Positions 8,651-17,623 are shown, counted from the stretch's first letter. The stretch is DNA of 64,000 nucleotides from Candidatus Loosdrechtia aerotolerans (GCA_021646405.1 SOER01000001.1:1-64000), one strand, 5' to 3'. Translations and numbers: made by a program. The notes: generated by a model from the sequence alone, not told the origin.

Positions 8651-9190
8651 ATGAAAAAAACAGCTACATCAGAGGAAGCATATGCCCTTATCATTACCGA
8701 TATGCTGAATGATTTTGTCAGAAAAGGGGCCCCGCTTGAAGTACCTAAGGCAAGAGATATAATTCCTTCCATCAGGAAAGAGATCAAAAAGGCCCGTGAG
8801 AAACAGATTCCAGTTATTTATTGTTGTGATACCCACAAAGAAAACGACCGGGAATTTCAATTGTGGCCCAGGCATGCCGTAAAAGGAACCGAAGGTGCAA
8901 ATGTTATTAAGCAAATTGAGCCGCAACAAGAGGATTATGTCGTATCAAAAACCAGCTATTCCTGCTTTTATAAAACATCGCTTGATAAATTATTAAAGGA
9001 ATTGAGAAGGAATCATGTAATACTAACAGGTGTTGTAACGAATATTTGTATTCTCTATACTACTGCAGAAGCCTATTTGAGAGGGTACAAGATAACAATT
9101 CCTGAAAATTGTGTCGCAGCACTTACCCAAAAGGAGCACCAGTTTGCCTTACAACAAATGAAACGTATTTTCCACGCACAGATACGATAA
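8651..9190 (+). CDS. Isochorismatase-family cysteine hydrolase, nicotinamidase-like
   Basis: The 179-residue protein has the catalytic triad expected for this family: Asp17 (ALIITDMLNDF), Lys100 (VVSKTSYSCFY) and Cys133 (LTGVVTNICILYT). Asp60, His62 and His75 in the CCDTHKENDREF...WPRHAVKGTEGA stretch correspond to the metal site of nicotinamidases, so amide hydrolysis of nicotinamide or a similar pyridine/small amide is likely. It is preceded by a strong CGGAGG ribosome-binding site 15 bases after the upstream stop. Last gene of the four-gene operon, followed by a terminator. Confidence 0.85.
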   Translation: MKKTATSEEAYALIITDMLNDFVRKGAPLEVPKARDIIPSIRKEIKKAREKQIPVIYCCDTHKENDREFQLWPRHAVKGTEGANVIKQIEPQQEDYVVSKTSYSCFYKTSLDKLLKELRRNHVILTGVVTNICILYTTAEAYLRGYKITIPENCVAALTQKEHQFALQQMKRIFHAQIR

Positions 9191-9243
9191 ATCAACTTCG
9201 TAATTACAAACCGGCAGGATGAAAATAGTGTACGAAACAACAA

Positions 9244-9286
9244 AAAGGGCGTGTGAAATTCTCATCCCACACACCCTTTATTTTTT
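9244..9286 (+). terminator. Rho-independent terminator between convergent units (probably bidirectional)
   Basis: Stem 9244-9255 (AAAGGGCGTGTG) pairs with 9268-9279 (CACACACCCTTT) with one C/A mismatch and a 12-base loop, followed by ATTTTTT (9280-9286). An A run at 9242-9246 would give a T run on the other strand, so it can also stop the minus-strand cytochrome genes that converge on it. Confidence 0.85.
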
Positions 9287-9311
9287 GTTATCAGTATGAA
9301 CTACGCGCGCC

Positions 9312-9701
9312 CTATTCTCCGGGACTCTTTGCAAAATTTCTTACAACGCTTGCCATTTTCTCGATCATCTCGGGTGACATTTTTCCCTGATAACCCGGAC
9401 ACTTTCCCTTACCTGCGTTAATATGCTTTACTAATGCCTCATCAGTCCAGGCTGCCTGGAAATTAGGATCGGTAAAATCAGGTACGCCAAATTCTGCTCC
9501 TTTTGAGGTGCCTTTGCCACCATTTCCGTGGCAGTAATAACAGCTTTCCTGAACAGCAAAACCAAGACCACCAAAAATGGTATACGGACTCTTTGTTGTA
9601 TCACCGGCTGTATGCTCTGTCAAAGCCCAGGCAGAGCTTGCCAGAGTTAATCCCAAACCTGCAACAATAGGTATTATGTATGGTAAACGAAATAATCTCA
9701 T
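9312..9701 (-). CDS. Secreted mono-heme class I-type cytochrome c
   Basis: Small electron carrier of 129 residues. A signal peptide (MRLFRLPYIIPIVAGLGL, cleavage probably after SSAWA near residue 26) exports it. The single heme site is CYYCH (Cys54, Cys57, His58), followed by GNGGKG; a methionine in PGYQGKMSPEMIEKM is the likely distal ligand, and the final ASVVRNFAK helix is typical of class I cytochromes. The start is the ATG at 9701, ten bases after GGGAGG; an earlier TTG in frame lies inside that ribosome-binding site. It lies 45 bases downstream of another cytochrome gene on the same strand, so the two are probably co-transcribed. Confidence 0.88.
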   Translation of the reverse strand: MRLFRLPYIIPIVAGLGLTLASSAWALTEHTAGDTTKSPYTIFGGLGFAVQESCYYCHGNGGKGTSKGAEFGVPDFTDPNFQAAWTDEALVKHINAGKGKCPGYQGKMSPEMIEKMASVVRNFAKSPGE

Positions 9702-9746
9702 GCTTAGGTTCCCTCCCAAATTTTCATGAATAGAATTTTTACATTA

Positions 9747-10157
9747 TTACGGAACGAGTTTCATCTCTGATTTATAAATTTTATGGCAGTTCCTGCAAGC
9801 AATTGTGAGCCTCCTGAACTGCACCTGAATTTCCTCTAAATCTTTATTTGTAGCAGCCTTATCAATCTGGTCTACGTGATAAAGAACCTCTTCGTTTAAA
9901 ACCTTATAGTTCTTGTCTTTAGCAACACCTTCTGTAGATTTCTTTGTATCATCAGCAATTTTTTTTGAATAATCAGAAAACATACTAAATTGCTCATCAG
10001 TGGCCTCCATAAGCCCTGTCATTTTCCTCATTCCCTGAAAGCTATCCCACATATTTTTGCACAACTCTTTCTGCGTTACCTCGGCATGACTAACTGAAAC
10101 CATAGCAGTTAAAACCAATGCAACTGCCCCGGCAAAAATACCTGTTTTTAGCATCAT
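9747..10157 (-). CDS. Secreted mono-heme cytochrome c with carboxy-terminal heme (cytochrome c'/c556-like)
   Basis: The 136-residue protein starts with a signal peptide (cleavage probably after SHA, residues 23-25) and is otherwise helical. The only heme motif, CRNCH (Cys121, Cys124, His125), lies close to the carboxy end, as in class II cytochromes (four-helix bundle, c' or c556). The sequence is rich in lysine and glutamate. The start is the first ATG of an ATGATG pair behind GTGAGG. Family members carry electrons or bind small gases such as NO; I cannot tell which applies. Shares an operon with the downstream class I cytochrome. Confidence 0.82.
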   Translation of the reverse strand: MMLKTGIFAGAVALVLTAMVSVSHAEVTQKELCKNMWDSFQGMRKMTGLMEATDEQFSMFSDYSKKIADDTKKSTEGVAKDKNYKVLNEEVLYHVDQIDKAATNKDLEEIQVQFRRLTIACRNCHKIYKSEMKLVP

Positions 10158-10883
10158 TTTCCCATCCTCACTTTCCTTTTAAAATTAAACTTATATGCTA
10201 ACACTATATTTTACAACCATCAAACTTCTTATACGCTTTCCTGAAACAAACTACTTTAATGGTAGATAGGGCAACCATTTAACGAAAACGCAGATATACG
10301 CCCCTCCAGTCTTAAACTTATTACTTCACCTCCCTTCGTACCAAAAATATATCAAACAACAAAGAGCAAAGAGCAAAGTAAAACAATTTTCGTATATTAA
10401 AAAGACTTTAAATGGAACATTTTACTATTTTGAAGAATTCGAAGCCAATCAAGCTCAGAGAAACTTGACAGCGATAATTTTTCATCTCTCTCTGCTTGCC
10501 ATAGATTAGACACTGTATTATTGAAAATAAGCTTCAATGTGCAAGGTTGTTGAATTATTTTAGCAGGTTCTCATGAGCCTAAATTAAAGAAGAAATAATG
10601 AAAAGAACGTAATGTATGTAAGAGCGACGCTATCCGTAACTGCAATGGCAGTTGCTGAATCAGTTTCTATCTACAACACCAACGGCTTGCTTTGCAGGAA
10701 TTTTGAAATAAGATACTGGATTAATTTTACAAACAAAACTTCCGCAAATATAGCACTGAATACAAAATGAGTCAAGTAAAAATTTCGATGGTAACTGTTT
10801 ATGAGATTTCAAAAATCTCTTTACCCTTAATTCAGTTATTTTATTATAAAAGATATTCTCTTGGTATAAGTATAAGAAGGCTG
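10158..10883. other. 726-base stretch without a recognisable gene
   Basis: AT-rich spacer between two minus-strand cytochrome genes. I see no conserved protein, RNA or strong terminator. A 53-codon plus-strand frame starts at 10612 (MYVRATLSVTAMAVAES...) without a ribosome-binding site and without similarity I recognise. A short tandem AAAGAGC repeat lies near 10362-10377. The unusually long gap suggests a lost gene or a regulatory leader for the downstream cytochrome pair. Confidence 0.5.
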
Positions 10884-11429
10884 TTACCAGTTTTTCGGAA
10901 TTTCATCCTCTTTTGGAGGCGGAGGAATTTCCACATGGCCAGGCGGTAATTCTTCTTTCTTGTTTTTCCCCGGGTACAGATTTGGATAAATATGAATACC
11001 TAAATGTTTGTGGCATAGAGCACATGTCTGTCGTAACCGCCGAACCTGCCACTGAGCATCTTCCAGCGATCCTTCTTCATTTTTGTGTCCTACAACCTCC
11101 AACATCTTTTCAGCCTCTGTTAACATCATCTTGTTCAGATCCTGGTATTTTCTATCGTCGGGCCGGGAAAATTTCTTAATAACAGTCTTCGTCAATTGAA
11201 TAATATTAGTACTTGCCTTTTCTATATTATTCCAGTCTTCATCGGTGTATTTATAATACCCTGATATCACTTCTACAGCCTTGTAATTCTTATCTATGTC
11301 ACCCATAAGTTTTGCTAATTCACTTTTCTCCTTCTCTTCCTTAGGAGGTTCTTCAGCAAAACTATAAACTGCAACATTCCACATACTCGCAACGATCATT
11401 ATACCTACGAGAAAAAATCTCTTTCCCAA
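10884..11429 (-). CDS. Secreted mono-heme cytochrome c, c'-like, with proline-rich tail
   Basis: Predicted 181-residue exported cytochrome. I choose the TTG at 11427-11429 as start: GGAGG lies eight bases upstream, and the product then begins with a clean signal peptide (GKRFFLVGIMIVASMWNVAV, cleavage near SFA). An ATG 15 bases upstream lacks a ribosome-binding site. The mature part is helical and ends in the heme motif CALCH (Cys136, Cys139, His140), so it resembles the cytochrome two genes downstream. Unlike that protein it continues for about 40 residues after the heme with a charged, proline-rich tail (HVEIPPPPKEDEIPKNW). Function is probably electron transfer or gas binding outside the cytoplasm. 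Confidence 0.78.
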   Translation of the reverse strand: MGKRFFLVGIMIVASMWNVAVYSFAEEPPKEEKEKSELAKLMGDIDKNYKAVEVISGYYKYTDEDWNNIEKASTNIIQLTKTVIKKFSRPDDRKYQDLNKMMLTEAEKMLEVVGHKNEEGSLEDAQWQVRRLRQTCALCHKHLGIHIYPNLYPGKNKKEELPPGHVEIPPPPKEDEIPKNW

Positions 11430-11720
11430 CTCTCTTACCTCCATCAATGAAAGAATTCAACCCTCTTATGATTTTAATCCTTATCCCTAGCACATACCAT
11501 ACCAAGCAATACAACAATGCAAGTTCTTTAACAACGGAAACTTACTATTAACTATCTAATGAATGATATGCACAATTTCCTTTAAACTGGCTTAAATTAA
11601 CCATATCTTTCAATAAAATACCATGATATATTCCCTGTGATATAAAATTGAAAGAAAGACGCCATTATAAAAAAAAATCAAGGTAAGTCAAATATTTAAT
11701 TTAATGCACTCCCGTTTTGT

Positions 11721-13043
11721 TTATTCTTCTGTCACAAATTCACCAGCCTTATGAAGATATTTTGGGTGGTCAATCTCTGCTATCCTGAGTATATATTCAG
11801 CATCTGAAACATTTGTATACCAATGCCCGGTAACGCGGGCAACATTAGTTAAGACAACGTAAAATCCAATGAGCATGATGGCATAAAGCCCATAACGGAT
11901 TCTTTTGCGGTCTCTCATTAATTTCATATCCAATGCTCCGTTGACAGGACAAGCATCAACACAATCGTAGCAGGCGATACATTCATGTGTTAGTACCTGC
12001 TTCTTCTTTTCTACAATGATATTTGAAGGACACGCCTTTGTGCATTTCCCGCAATCAATACACTTTTCTGTATCTCGCACAATCTTTACAGGACTGGCAT
12101 AGGCAATAATACCCAGCAGGGCACCGTACGGACAAAAGAAGCGACACCAAAAATTTTTACTCACAAGCGAAAAGGCCATGATCGTTAAGATAACAGACAA
12201 TGCCATGCCGGATATATTTATAAAAAACCTCAGCATCTTAACATCTGCTACACGGATAAAAGGCACACGGGTATACAAGACCTCTAATTGTTCAACAGGC
12301 ATTTTGATAATAATAACATGGATAAAAAACGCCAGGATTGCGTACTTCCAGGCCCGTGCAATTGTATCATTGACCTTATCTGGCCAGAGCCTGCCGGGAG
12401 CAACGAATGGTAACACCATCGCTACAACATAGGCGGGTGTCAAATACATAAAGATAGGCGACTTAAAAGACTCCATAGTCAGAACACCTGTGATGAGAAG
12501 GGCAATAATAGGAACAAAAATAAGGCTGAGGCCTGCCGTTAGACGCGTAGGAATATTTCGCACTATATGTGCTGCCCGTTGCGGAATTTTCTTTAAAAAC
12601 CAATCTCCAAAACGCCATTTCCATTCAGAAATAGTACCAACGGGACATATCCAACTGCAAAAGCCTCTTCTAAAAAACAGAGCCGTAAGAAGAATTGTTC
12701 CGAAGATAACAAATCCTGCCGGATGAACAGCATTTACCTTGCCTGTTCCAAAAAAATATTTCGTCCCCATAAGCGCACTAATGGGAAGAAATGATTCCAC
12801 CCCCGGTGGTCTTGGCATATAAAACCCCTTCCCACCAGCCTCACAATATTTAACGAACGTATAAAACTGCCAGCCAATAACAAGTACAACAATAAAAAAT
12901 GCTATTTGTATTGCCCACCGTAATTTTTGAGAATTAAATCCTTTTTTCTTATTTTTAATAACCCTCTTTGCATTTGGTTTTTTCATCTCAAGGCAAAGAT
13001 CCTGAGTTGGTGTAGACGTTGAGTGTTGTTTCAACTCTTCCAA
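11721..13043 (-). CDS. NapH/MauN-type polytopic membrane protein with 4Fe-4S ferredoxin domain
   Basis: The 440-residue protein has a cytoplasmic amino part, several membrane helices (for example AIQIAFFIVVLVIGWQFY, FVIFGTILLTALFF, AILAFFIHVIIIKM), two Cys-Pro motifs of the NapH/NosR/RdxA superfamily (FCSWICPVG and FWCRFFCPYG) and a double cluster domain (CIDCGKCTKACP and CIACYDCVDACP). Relatives pass electrons from quinol to periplasmic reductases or cytochromes. The start is a TTG (13041-13043) seven bases after GGAGG. Beside the small cytochromes it may form an electron exit from the menaquinone pool. The specific partner enzyme (Nap, Nos, other) is absent from the window, so no gene name is given. 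Confidence 0.85.
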   Translation of the reverse strand: MEELKQHSTSTPTQDLCLEMKKPNAKRVIKNKKKGFNSQKLRWAIQIAFFIVVLVIGWQFYTFVKYCEAGGKGFYMPRPPGVESFLPISALMGTKYFFGTGKVNAVHPAGFVIFGTILLTALFFRRGFCSWICPVGTISEWKWRFGDWFLKKIPQRAAHIVRNIPTRLTAGLSLIFVPIIALLITGVLTMESFKSPIFMYLTPAYVVAMVLPFVAPGRLWPDKVNDTIARAWKYAILAFFIHVIIIKMPVEQLEVLYTRVPFIRVADVKMLRFFINISGMALSVILTIMAFSLVSKNFWCRFFCPYGALLGIIAYASPVKIVRDTEKCIDCGKCTKACPSNIIVEKKKQVLTHECIACYDCVDACPVNGALDMKLMRDRKRIRYGLYAIMLIGFYVVLTNVARVTGHWYTNVSDAEYILRIAEIDHPKYLHKAGEFVTEE

Positions 13044-13405
13044 GCAATATCCTCCATTAATGAATATCTATGCAATACCTTTTATTCTAAATCTTTCTGA
13101 ACAACTAAGGTAACACTTCTATAACGATTGGAACAAAAGACACAGAAAAGCCAATATAGACAAGAATATCAATACATTCTTTAAGCTCCTATCCAAAACA
13201 ACCCATCTCTCAGATAATAAATTACCACTTTTATTTTCACTTTTTTCAGATAGTATTAGGAATATGGCAGCAGAAGTTTATGGTGCTTGATTTACAACAA
13301 TGAAAAGTTTAAAATGCTATACTTATTCCATAGGGTCCTATCTACAATCTATTATATTAATCGAAATTAATCTTTTTATGCAAGTACTTTTGATACAGAT
13401 ATTCC
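13044..13405. other. 362-base divergent spacer without a gene
   Basis: Lies between the NapH-like gene (minus) and era (plus), so both promoters should be here. I see only AT-rich sequence with no clear -35/-10 pair and no conserved coding frame. Confidence 0.5.
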
Positions 13406-14305
13406 ATGCAATCAGATAAAAAAAATTTCAAGGCTGGTTATGTTGCTATTATAGGTAGACCTAATGTAGGCAAGTCAACATTAGTAAATAATTTGCTGGA
13501 ATGCAAGCTCTCTATCGTTACCCCGAAGCCACAAACGACGAGAAAAAAAATCATGGGTGTATTAACCAAAGAGAACTATCAGATCGTTTTTTATGATACC
13601 CCCGGCATTATTGAGCCAAGATATGAATTACAAAAGTATATGGTAAAAGAGGCCTACAATGCCATGGAAGATGCAGATGCGGTCCTTATGATGGTAGAAC
13701 CGTTTAAACCACCGGCTGATGAGGACAAAAAAGTCTTTAAAAAGCTTTCCGGGATAAATACACCTGTTATTCTGGCTATAAATAAAATAGATATGGTAGA
13801 GAAGGATGCCCTTATCCCTATTATCTCAGCTTATGATGCAGAAATGAAATTCGCTGAAATTGTGCCTATCTCCGCCTTAAAAGGAACGAACAGAGATCTG
13901 CTCCTTACCATTCTTGTAAAATATCTTCCGGAGGGAGAACCCTTCTACCCTGAAGATTATCTAACCGATTATAATGAAAGATTCCTGGCTTCTGAAATTA
14001 TCAGAGAAAAGGTCTTTGAATTCTATGGTGAGGAAATCCCCTATTCTACTACCGTCGAAATTGAAGAGTTTAAGGAACGGGAAACAGGTAAGGATTTTAT
14101 CAAGGCCATTATTTATGTAGAGCGTAAATCCCAGAAAGGTATCATTATTGGAGAGGACGGTAAAGCGATCAAACAACTTGGTACTCTTGCGAGAAAAGAG
14201 ATAGAAAAACAGATTGGCAGGAACGTATATCTCGAACTCTGGGTAAAGGTTATGGAAAAATGGAGAAAAGACAAGAGCAGATTACAAAAATTAGGATACA
14301 AATAA
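13406..14305 (+). CDS. era: GTPase Era, 16S rRNA maturation and 30S assembly
   Basis: Essential ribosome-assembly GTPase of 299 residues. The G motifs are complete: GRPNVGKST (G1), DTPG (G3), NKID (G4) and SALKG (G5). The carboxy half is a KH-type RNA-binding domain containing GIIIGEDGKAIKQLG (GxxG loop) and ending in the usual NVYLELWVKVMEKWR segment. Length and domain order match Era. No good ribosome-binding site precedes the ATG. Followed at 21 bases by the DUF2851 gene. Confidence 0.97.
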   Translation: MQSDKKNFKAGYVAIIGRPNVGKSTLVNNLLECKLSIVTPKPQTTRKKIMGVLTKENYQIVFYDTPGIIEPRYELQKYMVKEAYNAMEDADAVLMMVEPFKPPADEDKKVFKKLSGINTPVILAINKIDMVEKDALIPIISAYDAEMKFAEIVPISALKGTNRDLLLTILVKYLPEGEPFYPEDYLTDYNERFLASEIIREKVFEFYGEEIPYSTTVEIEEFKERETGKDFIKAIIYVERKSQKGIIIGEDGKAIKQLGTLARKEIEKQIGRNVYLELWVKVMEKWRKDKSRLQKLGYK

Positions 14306-14326
14306 TCCAATCCATATTAAAAGCAC

Positions 14327-15913
14327 ATGCCCAACATTCATACATATTCCACCAACTATTTCTCACATGCCTATCGGCAGATTATACATTCCCTGTACGC
14401 TAACACAAAAAACAAGGGGGTAAACGGTTATTCGCCGCTCCATATCCTGGAGGGTACAGAAAAGCTTATCAAGGAGGAACTTGTCCGGTGTATCTGGTTT
14501 GGACAGCATATCAGAAAAGACAAATTGTATACCGAAGATGGCTCACGTTTAGAGATTCTATCACCAGGATGGTGGAACTCAGAAGGAGGACCTGATTTCA
14601 AACATGCAGAAATCCTTCTGGAAGGTAAGGGACTTATAAAGGGAAATGTTGAAATCCATGTATTTGCATCTGATTGGATACGGCATCAGCATAATAAACA
14701 AAAAGCATACAATACCGTATGTTTACATGTCGTTATGTGGAACGACCGTGAGGAGAAATATAGTAAGAACCTTGCCGGACAACGCATCCCACAACTAACC
14801 CTGTCAAAATATTTAGATGCAGAATTAGATGATGTGATCGATATGATTGATATCGAGTTCTATGTAAAAGGCAAAAAGGTAAACCCTGGATACTGCAGGA
14901 CAGAAATGGAGAATCACACGGCAGGAGAACAATGGTTAGGGCATTTTCTCGATTATGCTGGCGATGAGCGTATCCTTCAAAAATCAAAAAGATATGAAAC
15001 ATGGTTAGAAAACCTTCCTTTTGAACAAACGCTTTATAAGGCCGTTATGGAATCACTCGGATATAAAGAAAACAAAAAGCCATTTTTAATGTTGGCATCC
15101 GTTATGCCACACAAAGATATCCACTGCCTTGTTCCCGAGGATATCCCTGCTCAAGATAAAGCGGTTTACCTACAAGCATTATTGCTAGGTCTGGCAGGAC
15201 TAATGCCACGGCAAGGACACCTTAAAGAATATGAACCACAGGATAGTGAAACAACTTATTATATAAATACCCTTGAACATACCTGGAATGCCATTAGACC
15301 AAAGCTAAATCAGATACCTATGACCAAAAATGAATGGACCTATTCAGGAATAAGACCCGCAAATTTTCCGGAACGGAGGATTGCTGCTATCTCTCATATC
15401 CTTTCTGCACATGCACCGAAAGGTATCTTCCATCATATACTCAACATATTTCAGGCAACAGAGGATGATAAAGACGAGTATAGAATCATCAATACCTTAA
15501 CACATGGTATCCAGTCCATTTTCCTCAGTATTCATGACCCGTACTGGTCATATCATTATACCCTGGGCGGCAAAAGGTTTGAGAGGCCGCAAAAACTCCT
15601 GGGAAAAGAGAGAACTTCTCATATTTTCATCAATGTTATTATCCCTGTCTTGCTTGTGTACGCAAGAAGGCATAATGATCTCAGATTAGAAAAAATTTTA
15701 CATCTTCTCTACAGAAACTACATGCCACTTCCTGCAACAAGCGTAATACGATTTATGGAAGACCGTGTCTTAGGACAATCAAAGGAATCAAAGAAGATTA
15801 TCAATTCGGTGAGGCGGCAACAGGGATTGTATCAAATCTTTAAGGATTTTTGTGAAAACGATACTATGAGCTGTAACAGATGCGCCCTCTATTTATCAAT
15901 AATTACCCGCTAA
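14327..15913 (+). CDS. DUF2851 family protein of unknown function
   Basis: The 528-residue protein matches the DUF2851 pattern: PGWWNSEGGPDFKHAEI (about residues 84-100), GNVEIHVFASDWIRHQHNKQ and TVCLHVVMWND, then a long helical region. The invariant Asp/Glu/His in the first part look like a nuclease-like or metal site, but no activity is known to me for this family. The carboxy end is cysteine-bearing (MSCNRCALYL). It has no signal peptide or membrane helix. No ribosome-binding site is visible at the chosen ATG, so the exact start is uncertain. It lies between era and the DUF374 gene on the same strand with gaps of 21 and 17 bases. Confidence 0.8.
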   Translation: MPNIHTYSTNYFSHAYRQIIHSLYANTKNKGVNGYSPLHILEGTEKLIKEELVRCIWFGQHIRKDKLYTEDGSRLEILSPGWWNSEGGPDFKHAEILLEGKGLIKGNVEIHVFASDWIRHQHNKQKAYNTVCLHVVMWNDREEKYSKNLAGQRIPQLTLSKYLDAELDDVIDMIDIEFYVKGKKVNPGYCRTEMENHTAGEQWLGHFLDYAGDERILQKSKRYETWLENLPFEQTLYKAVMESLGYKENKKPFLMLASVMPHKDIHCLVPEDIPAQDKAVYLQALLLGLAGLMPRQGHLKEYEPQDSETTYYINTLEHTWNAIRPKLNQIPMTKNEWTYSGIRPANFPERRIAAISHILSAHAPKGIFHHILNIFQATEDDKDEYRIINTLTHGIQSIFLSIHDPYWSYHYTLGGKRFERPQKLLGKERTSHIFINVIIPVLLVYARRHNDLRLEKILHLLYRNYMPLPATSVIRFMEDRVLGQSKESKKIINSVRRQQGLYQIFKDFCENDTMSCNRCALYLSIITR

Positions 15914-15930
15914 TATAGGCATAGAGTATT

Positions 15931-16596
15931 ATGAAAAAATTAAAATTCTTCATTGCAGGAATTCTCGGTTCCTGGCTTATACGATTATTAGCCGTTACTA
16001 TTCGTGTTGAAGATCTCCCAAAAGGATTTAATAAAGAGACCAAAAATTACCAGGCTGTTTATGCCATCTGGCATTGTATGATATTTCTTCCTGCCTATGT
16101 TGGCCGGGAGAGCAAGGTACAGGTACTTATCAGCCAGCACTCTGATGGAGAATATATCGCGCAGGTAGTTAAAAAACTCGGTTTAGGTGTTATACGGGGG
16201 TCAACAACGAGGGGCGGCATACGGGCCTTAAAGGCACTCATTGATAAGGCAAGGGGAGGATTTCCTTTAGCAATTACGCCCGATGGTCCCCGTGGTCCCC
16301 GGTTTGTTGTTCAACCCGGCAGTATTTATCTCAGTAAAAAGACACAACTTCCTATTATCCCAACCGTTGTTGGTCTATCCAGCTATTGGGAACTTCCCAG
16401 CTGGGACAGGTTTCGTATACCCAAACCCTTTTCCCGCGCCCTGATGATGTACGGAGACCCTATCCATATCCCTCCCGACGCCAGTGAAGAAGAAATAGAG
16501 CGTTATCAGCTTCTCTTAGAAACAACCATGAGAGAAATGGCGGAAAAGGCAGATAACCTGGTACAAAAAGTAGATATGGTTAGCAACCCTGTTTGA
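15931..16596 (+). CDS. DUF374 lysophospholipid acyltransferase-like protein
   Basis: A 221-residue protein of the DUF374 family, related to glycerolipid and lipid A acyltransferases. Seen: a hydrophobic amino end (FIAGILGSWLIRLLAVT), the AIWHCMIF segment around the catalytic His position, VIRGSTTRGGIRALKALI, and ITPDGPRGPRFVVQPGSIYL, the block that forms the acyl-acceptor site in this family. Probably acts at the cytoplasmic face of the inner membrane on envelope lipids. Same strand as era and the DUF2851 gene, with short gaps, so co-transcription is likely. Exact substrate unknown. Confidence 0.8.
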   Translation: MKKLKFFIAGILGSWLIRLLAVTIRVEDLPKGFNKETKNYQAVYAIWHCMIFLPAYVGRESKVQVLISQHSDGEYIAQVVKKLGLGVIRGSTTRGGIRALKALIDKARGGFPLAITPDGPRGPRFVVQPGSIYLSKKTQLPIIPTVVGLSSYWELPSWDRFRIPKPFSRALMMYGDPIHIPPDASEEEIERYQLLLETTMREMAEKADNLVQKVDMVSNPV

Positions 16597-16663
16597 TTCT
16601 TCAAATAGAATATATAAATGACATCATTCCAAACCTAAACTTGAGGGATTACAAAAGAAGGCG

Positions 16664-17134
16664 TTAAACTATATCTCCGTGAGATGTATCATAAACCCAT
16701 GGAATATCAATCGGATTGTACTCAAAGACCTCTTCTTCCTTAAAAAAGATACCGATCTCTTTTTCGGCAGAGGCAGGAGAATCTGAGCCGTGGATTAAAT
16801 TAAAACGGTTACTGACAGCATAATCGCCACGGATGGTACCGGGTTCAGCTTTAGAACCAAAGGTAGCCCCCATCATCTTCCGGATAATTTCTATACTATT
16901 CTTACCCTTAAGTACCATAACGATTACCGGCGCAGAGGTTGTATATCTGATTAAGGGCTCAAAGAAGTCCTTACCTTCGTGAGAGGCATAATGTTTTCTC
17001 GCTAACGATTCTGAGATCTGCATCATTTTTAGCCCCACTATTTGAAACCCCTTTTCCTCGAATCGAGAGATAATTTTTCCTAATAAACGGCGTTGAACTG
17101 CATCAGGCTTTAATATAACAAGGGTTTTTTCCAT
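16664..17134 (-). CDS. ndk: Nucleoside diphosphate kinase
   Basis: Transfers the gamma phosphate from ATP to NDPs through a phosphohistidine. The 156-residue protein shows TLVILKPDAVQRRLLGKII at the amino end, GATFGSKAEPGTIRGDYA in the middle and the active-site histidine in NLIHGSDSPASAEKEI. It carries about 15 residues beyond the usual bacterial end (YNPIDIPWVYDTSHGDIV), a modest carboxy-terminal extension also seen in some other phyla. GAGG lies upstream of the ATG. It converges with the DUF374 gene. Confidence 0.97.
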   Translation of the reverse strand: MEKTLVILKPDAVQRRLLGKIISRFEEKGFQIVGLKMMQISESLARKHYASHEGKDFFEPLIRYTTSAPVIVMVLKGKNSIEIIRKMMGATFGSKAEPGTIRGDYAVSNRFNLIHGSDSPASAEKEIGIFFKEEEVFEYNPIDIPWVYDTSHGDIV

Positions 17135-17223
17135 GAAAGGTATTCCTCTTTATAAAAATTTAACCACAAATGCACCTGGCGCGGCCTTTGGCCGCAACCA
17201 AATTCGAAATACGAATATCGAAA

Positions 17224-17256
17224 CTTGTCCTGAGCGGAGCGAACGGATACGAGACA
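17224..17256 (+). repeat. Dispersed intergenic repeat of the TTGTCCTGAGCG type
   Basis: CTTGTCCTGAGCGGAGCGAA (17224-17243) followed by CGGATACGAGACAA matches a short sequence that I know as a recurrent intergenic repeat in many unrelated bacterial genomes. Here it is the first of several repeat units in the 640-base gap between ndk and the DUF4416 gene. Confidence 0.5.
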
Positions 17257-17291
17257 ATTTCAAACAACAAAAAACTCAATACTCCAAACGT

Positions 17292-17318
17292 TACATCTGA
17301 CATTCAAGAGGTTTTTAT
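17292..17318 (+). repeat. Single copy of the MITE terminal repeat found at 61.1 kb
   Basis: GACATTCAAGAGGTTTTTAT (17299-17318) is identical to the inside-out reading of the right end of the element at 61114-61247 (terminal repeat plus the next internal bases). Over 17292-17318 there are two mismatches in 27 positions. I find no second arm nearby, so this is probably a solo or decayed end. Confidence 0.65.
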
Positions 17319-17382
17319 CAGGTTAGGAAATTTTTTGTAAAAGTTGATAGAGTATAGCATCAAAGTTACCATGAGACCTGAT

Positions 17383-17623
17383 GAGGAAAGATCTCCTTTT
17401 CCCTCCCCCTCCGTTAGTGAAATCCGAAATGCTAAATCCGAAATCCGAAATAAATTCCAAAATACAAAATTCCAATAAAAACCGTGTTTTGAACATTTGA
17501 AATTGAGAATTTGTTTCGTATTTCGTGTTTCGCATTTCGTGCTTCATATCCGGTTATCATGTTGAAAATATGTGGGTAAAGGTATTCTCCGGAGGGGGAG
17601 GGATCTTTTCTCTTTATCTCCTC
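17383..17623. repeat. Long imperfect inverted repeat with CGAAAT/ATTTCG iterations
   Basis: CCCTCCCCCTCCG (17401-17413) is exactly complementary to 17590-17602, and the flanks (AAAGATCTCC on the left, ATCTTTTCTC on the right) are similar. Inside, repeated AAATCCGAAAT units (17419-17452) face repeated TTTCGTATTTCGTG units (17512-17542), so the whole 240 bases can fold back on itself. The internal units belong to a repeat type common between genes in many bacteria. Apparent reading frames in it are low-complexity by-products. Confidence 0.75.

Noticed and set aside
4416-9207. TTCGTAATTAC at 4416-4426 and again at 9197-9207
   Set aside because: An 11-base match in AT-rich sequence over 64 kb can occur by chance and the contexts differ.
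10465-10492. TTGACA at 10465 as a promoter
   Set aside because: No acceptable -10 box at 16-18 bases and no gene downstream on the plus strand.
10612-10773. 53-codon plus-strand frame in the cytochrome spacer
   Set aside because: No ribosome-binding site, no recognisable homology and no signal of selection visible.
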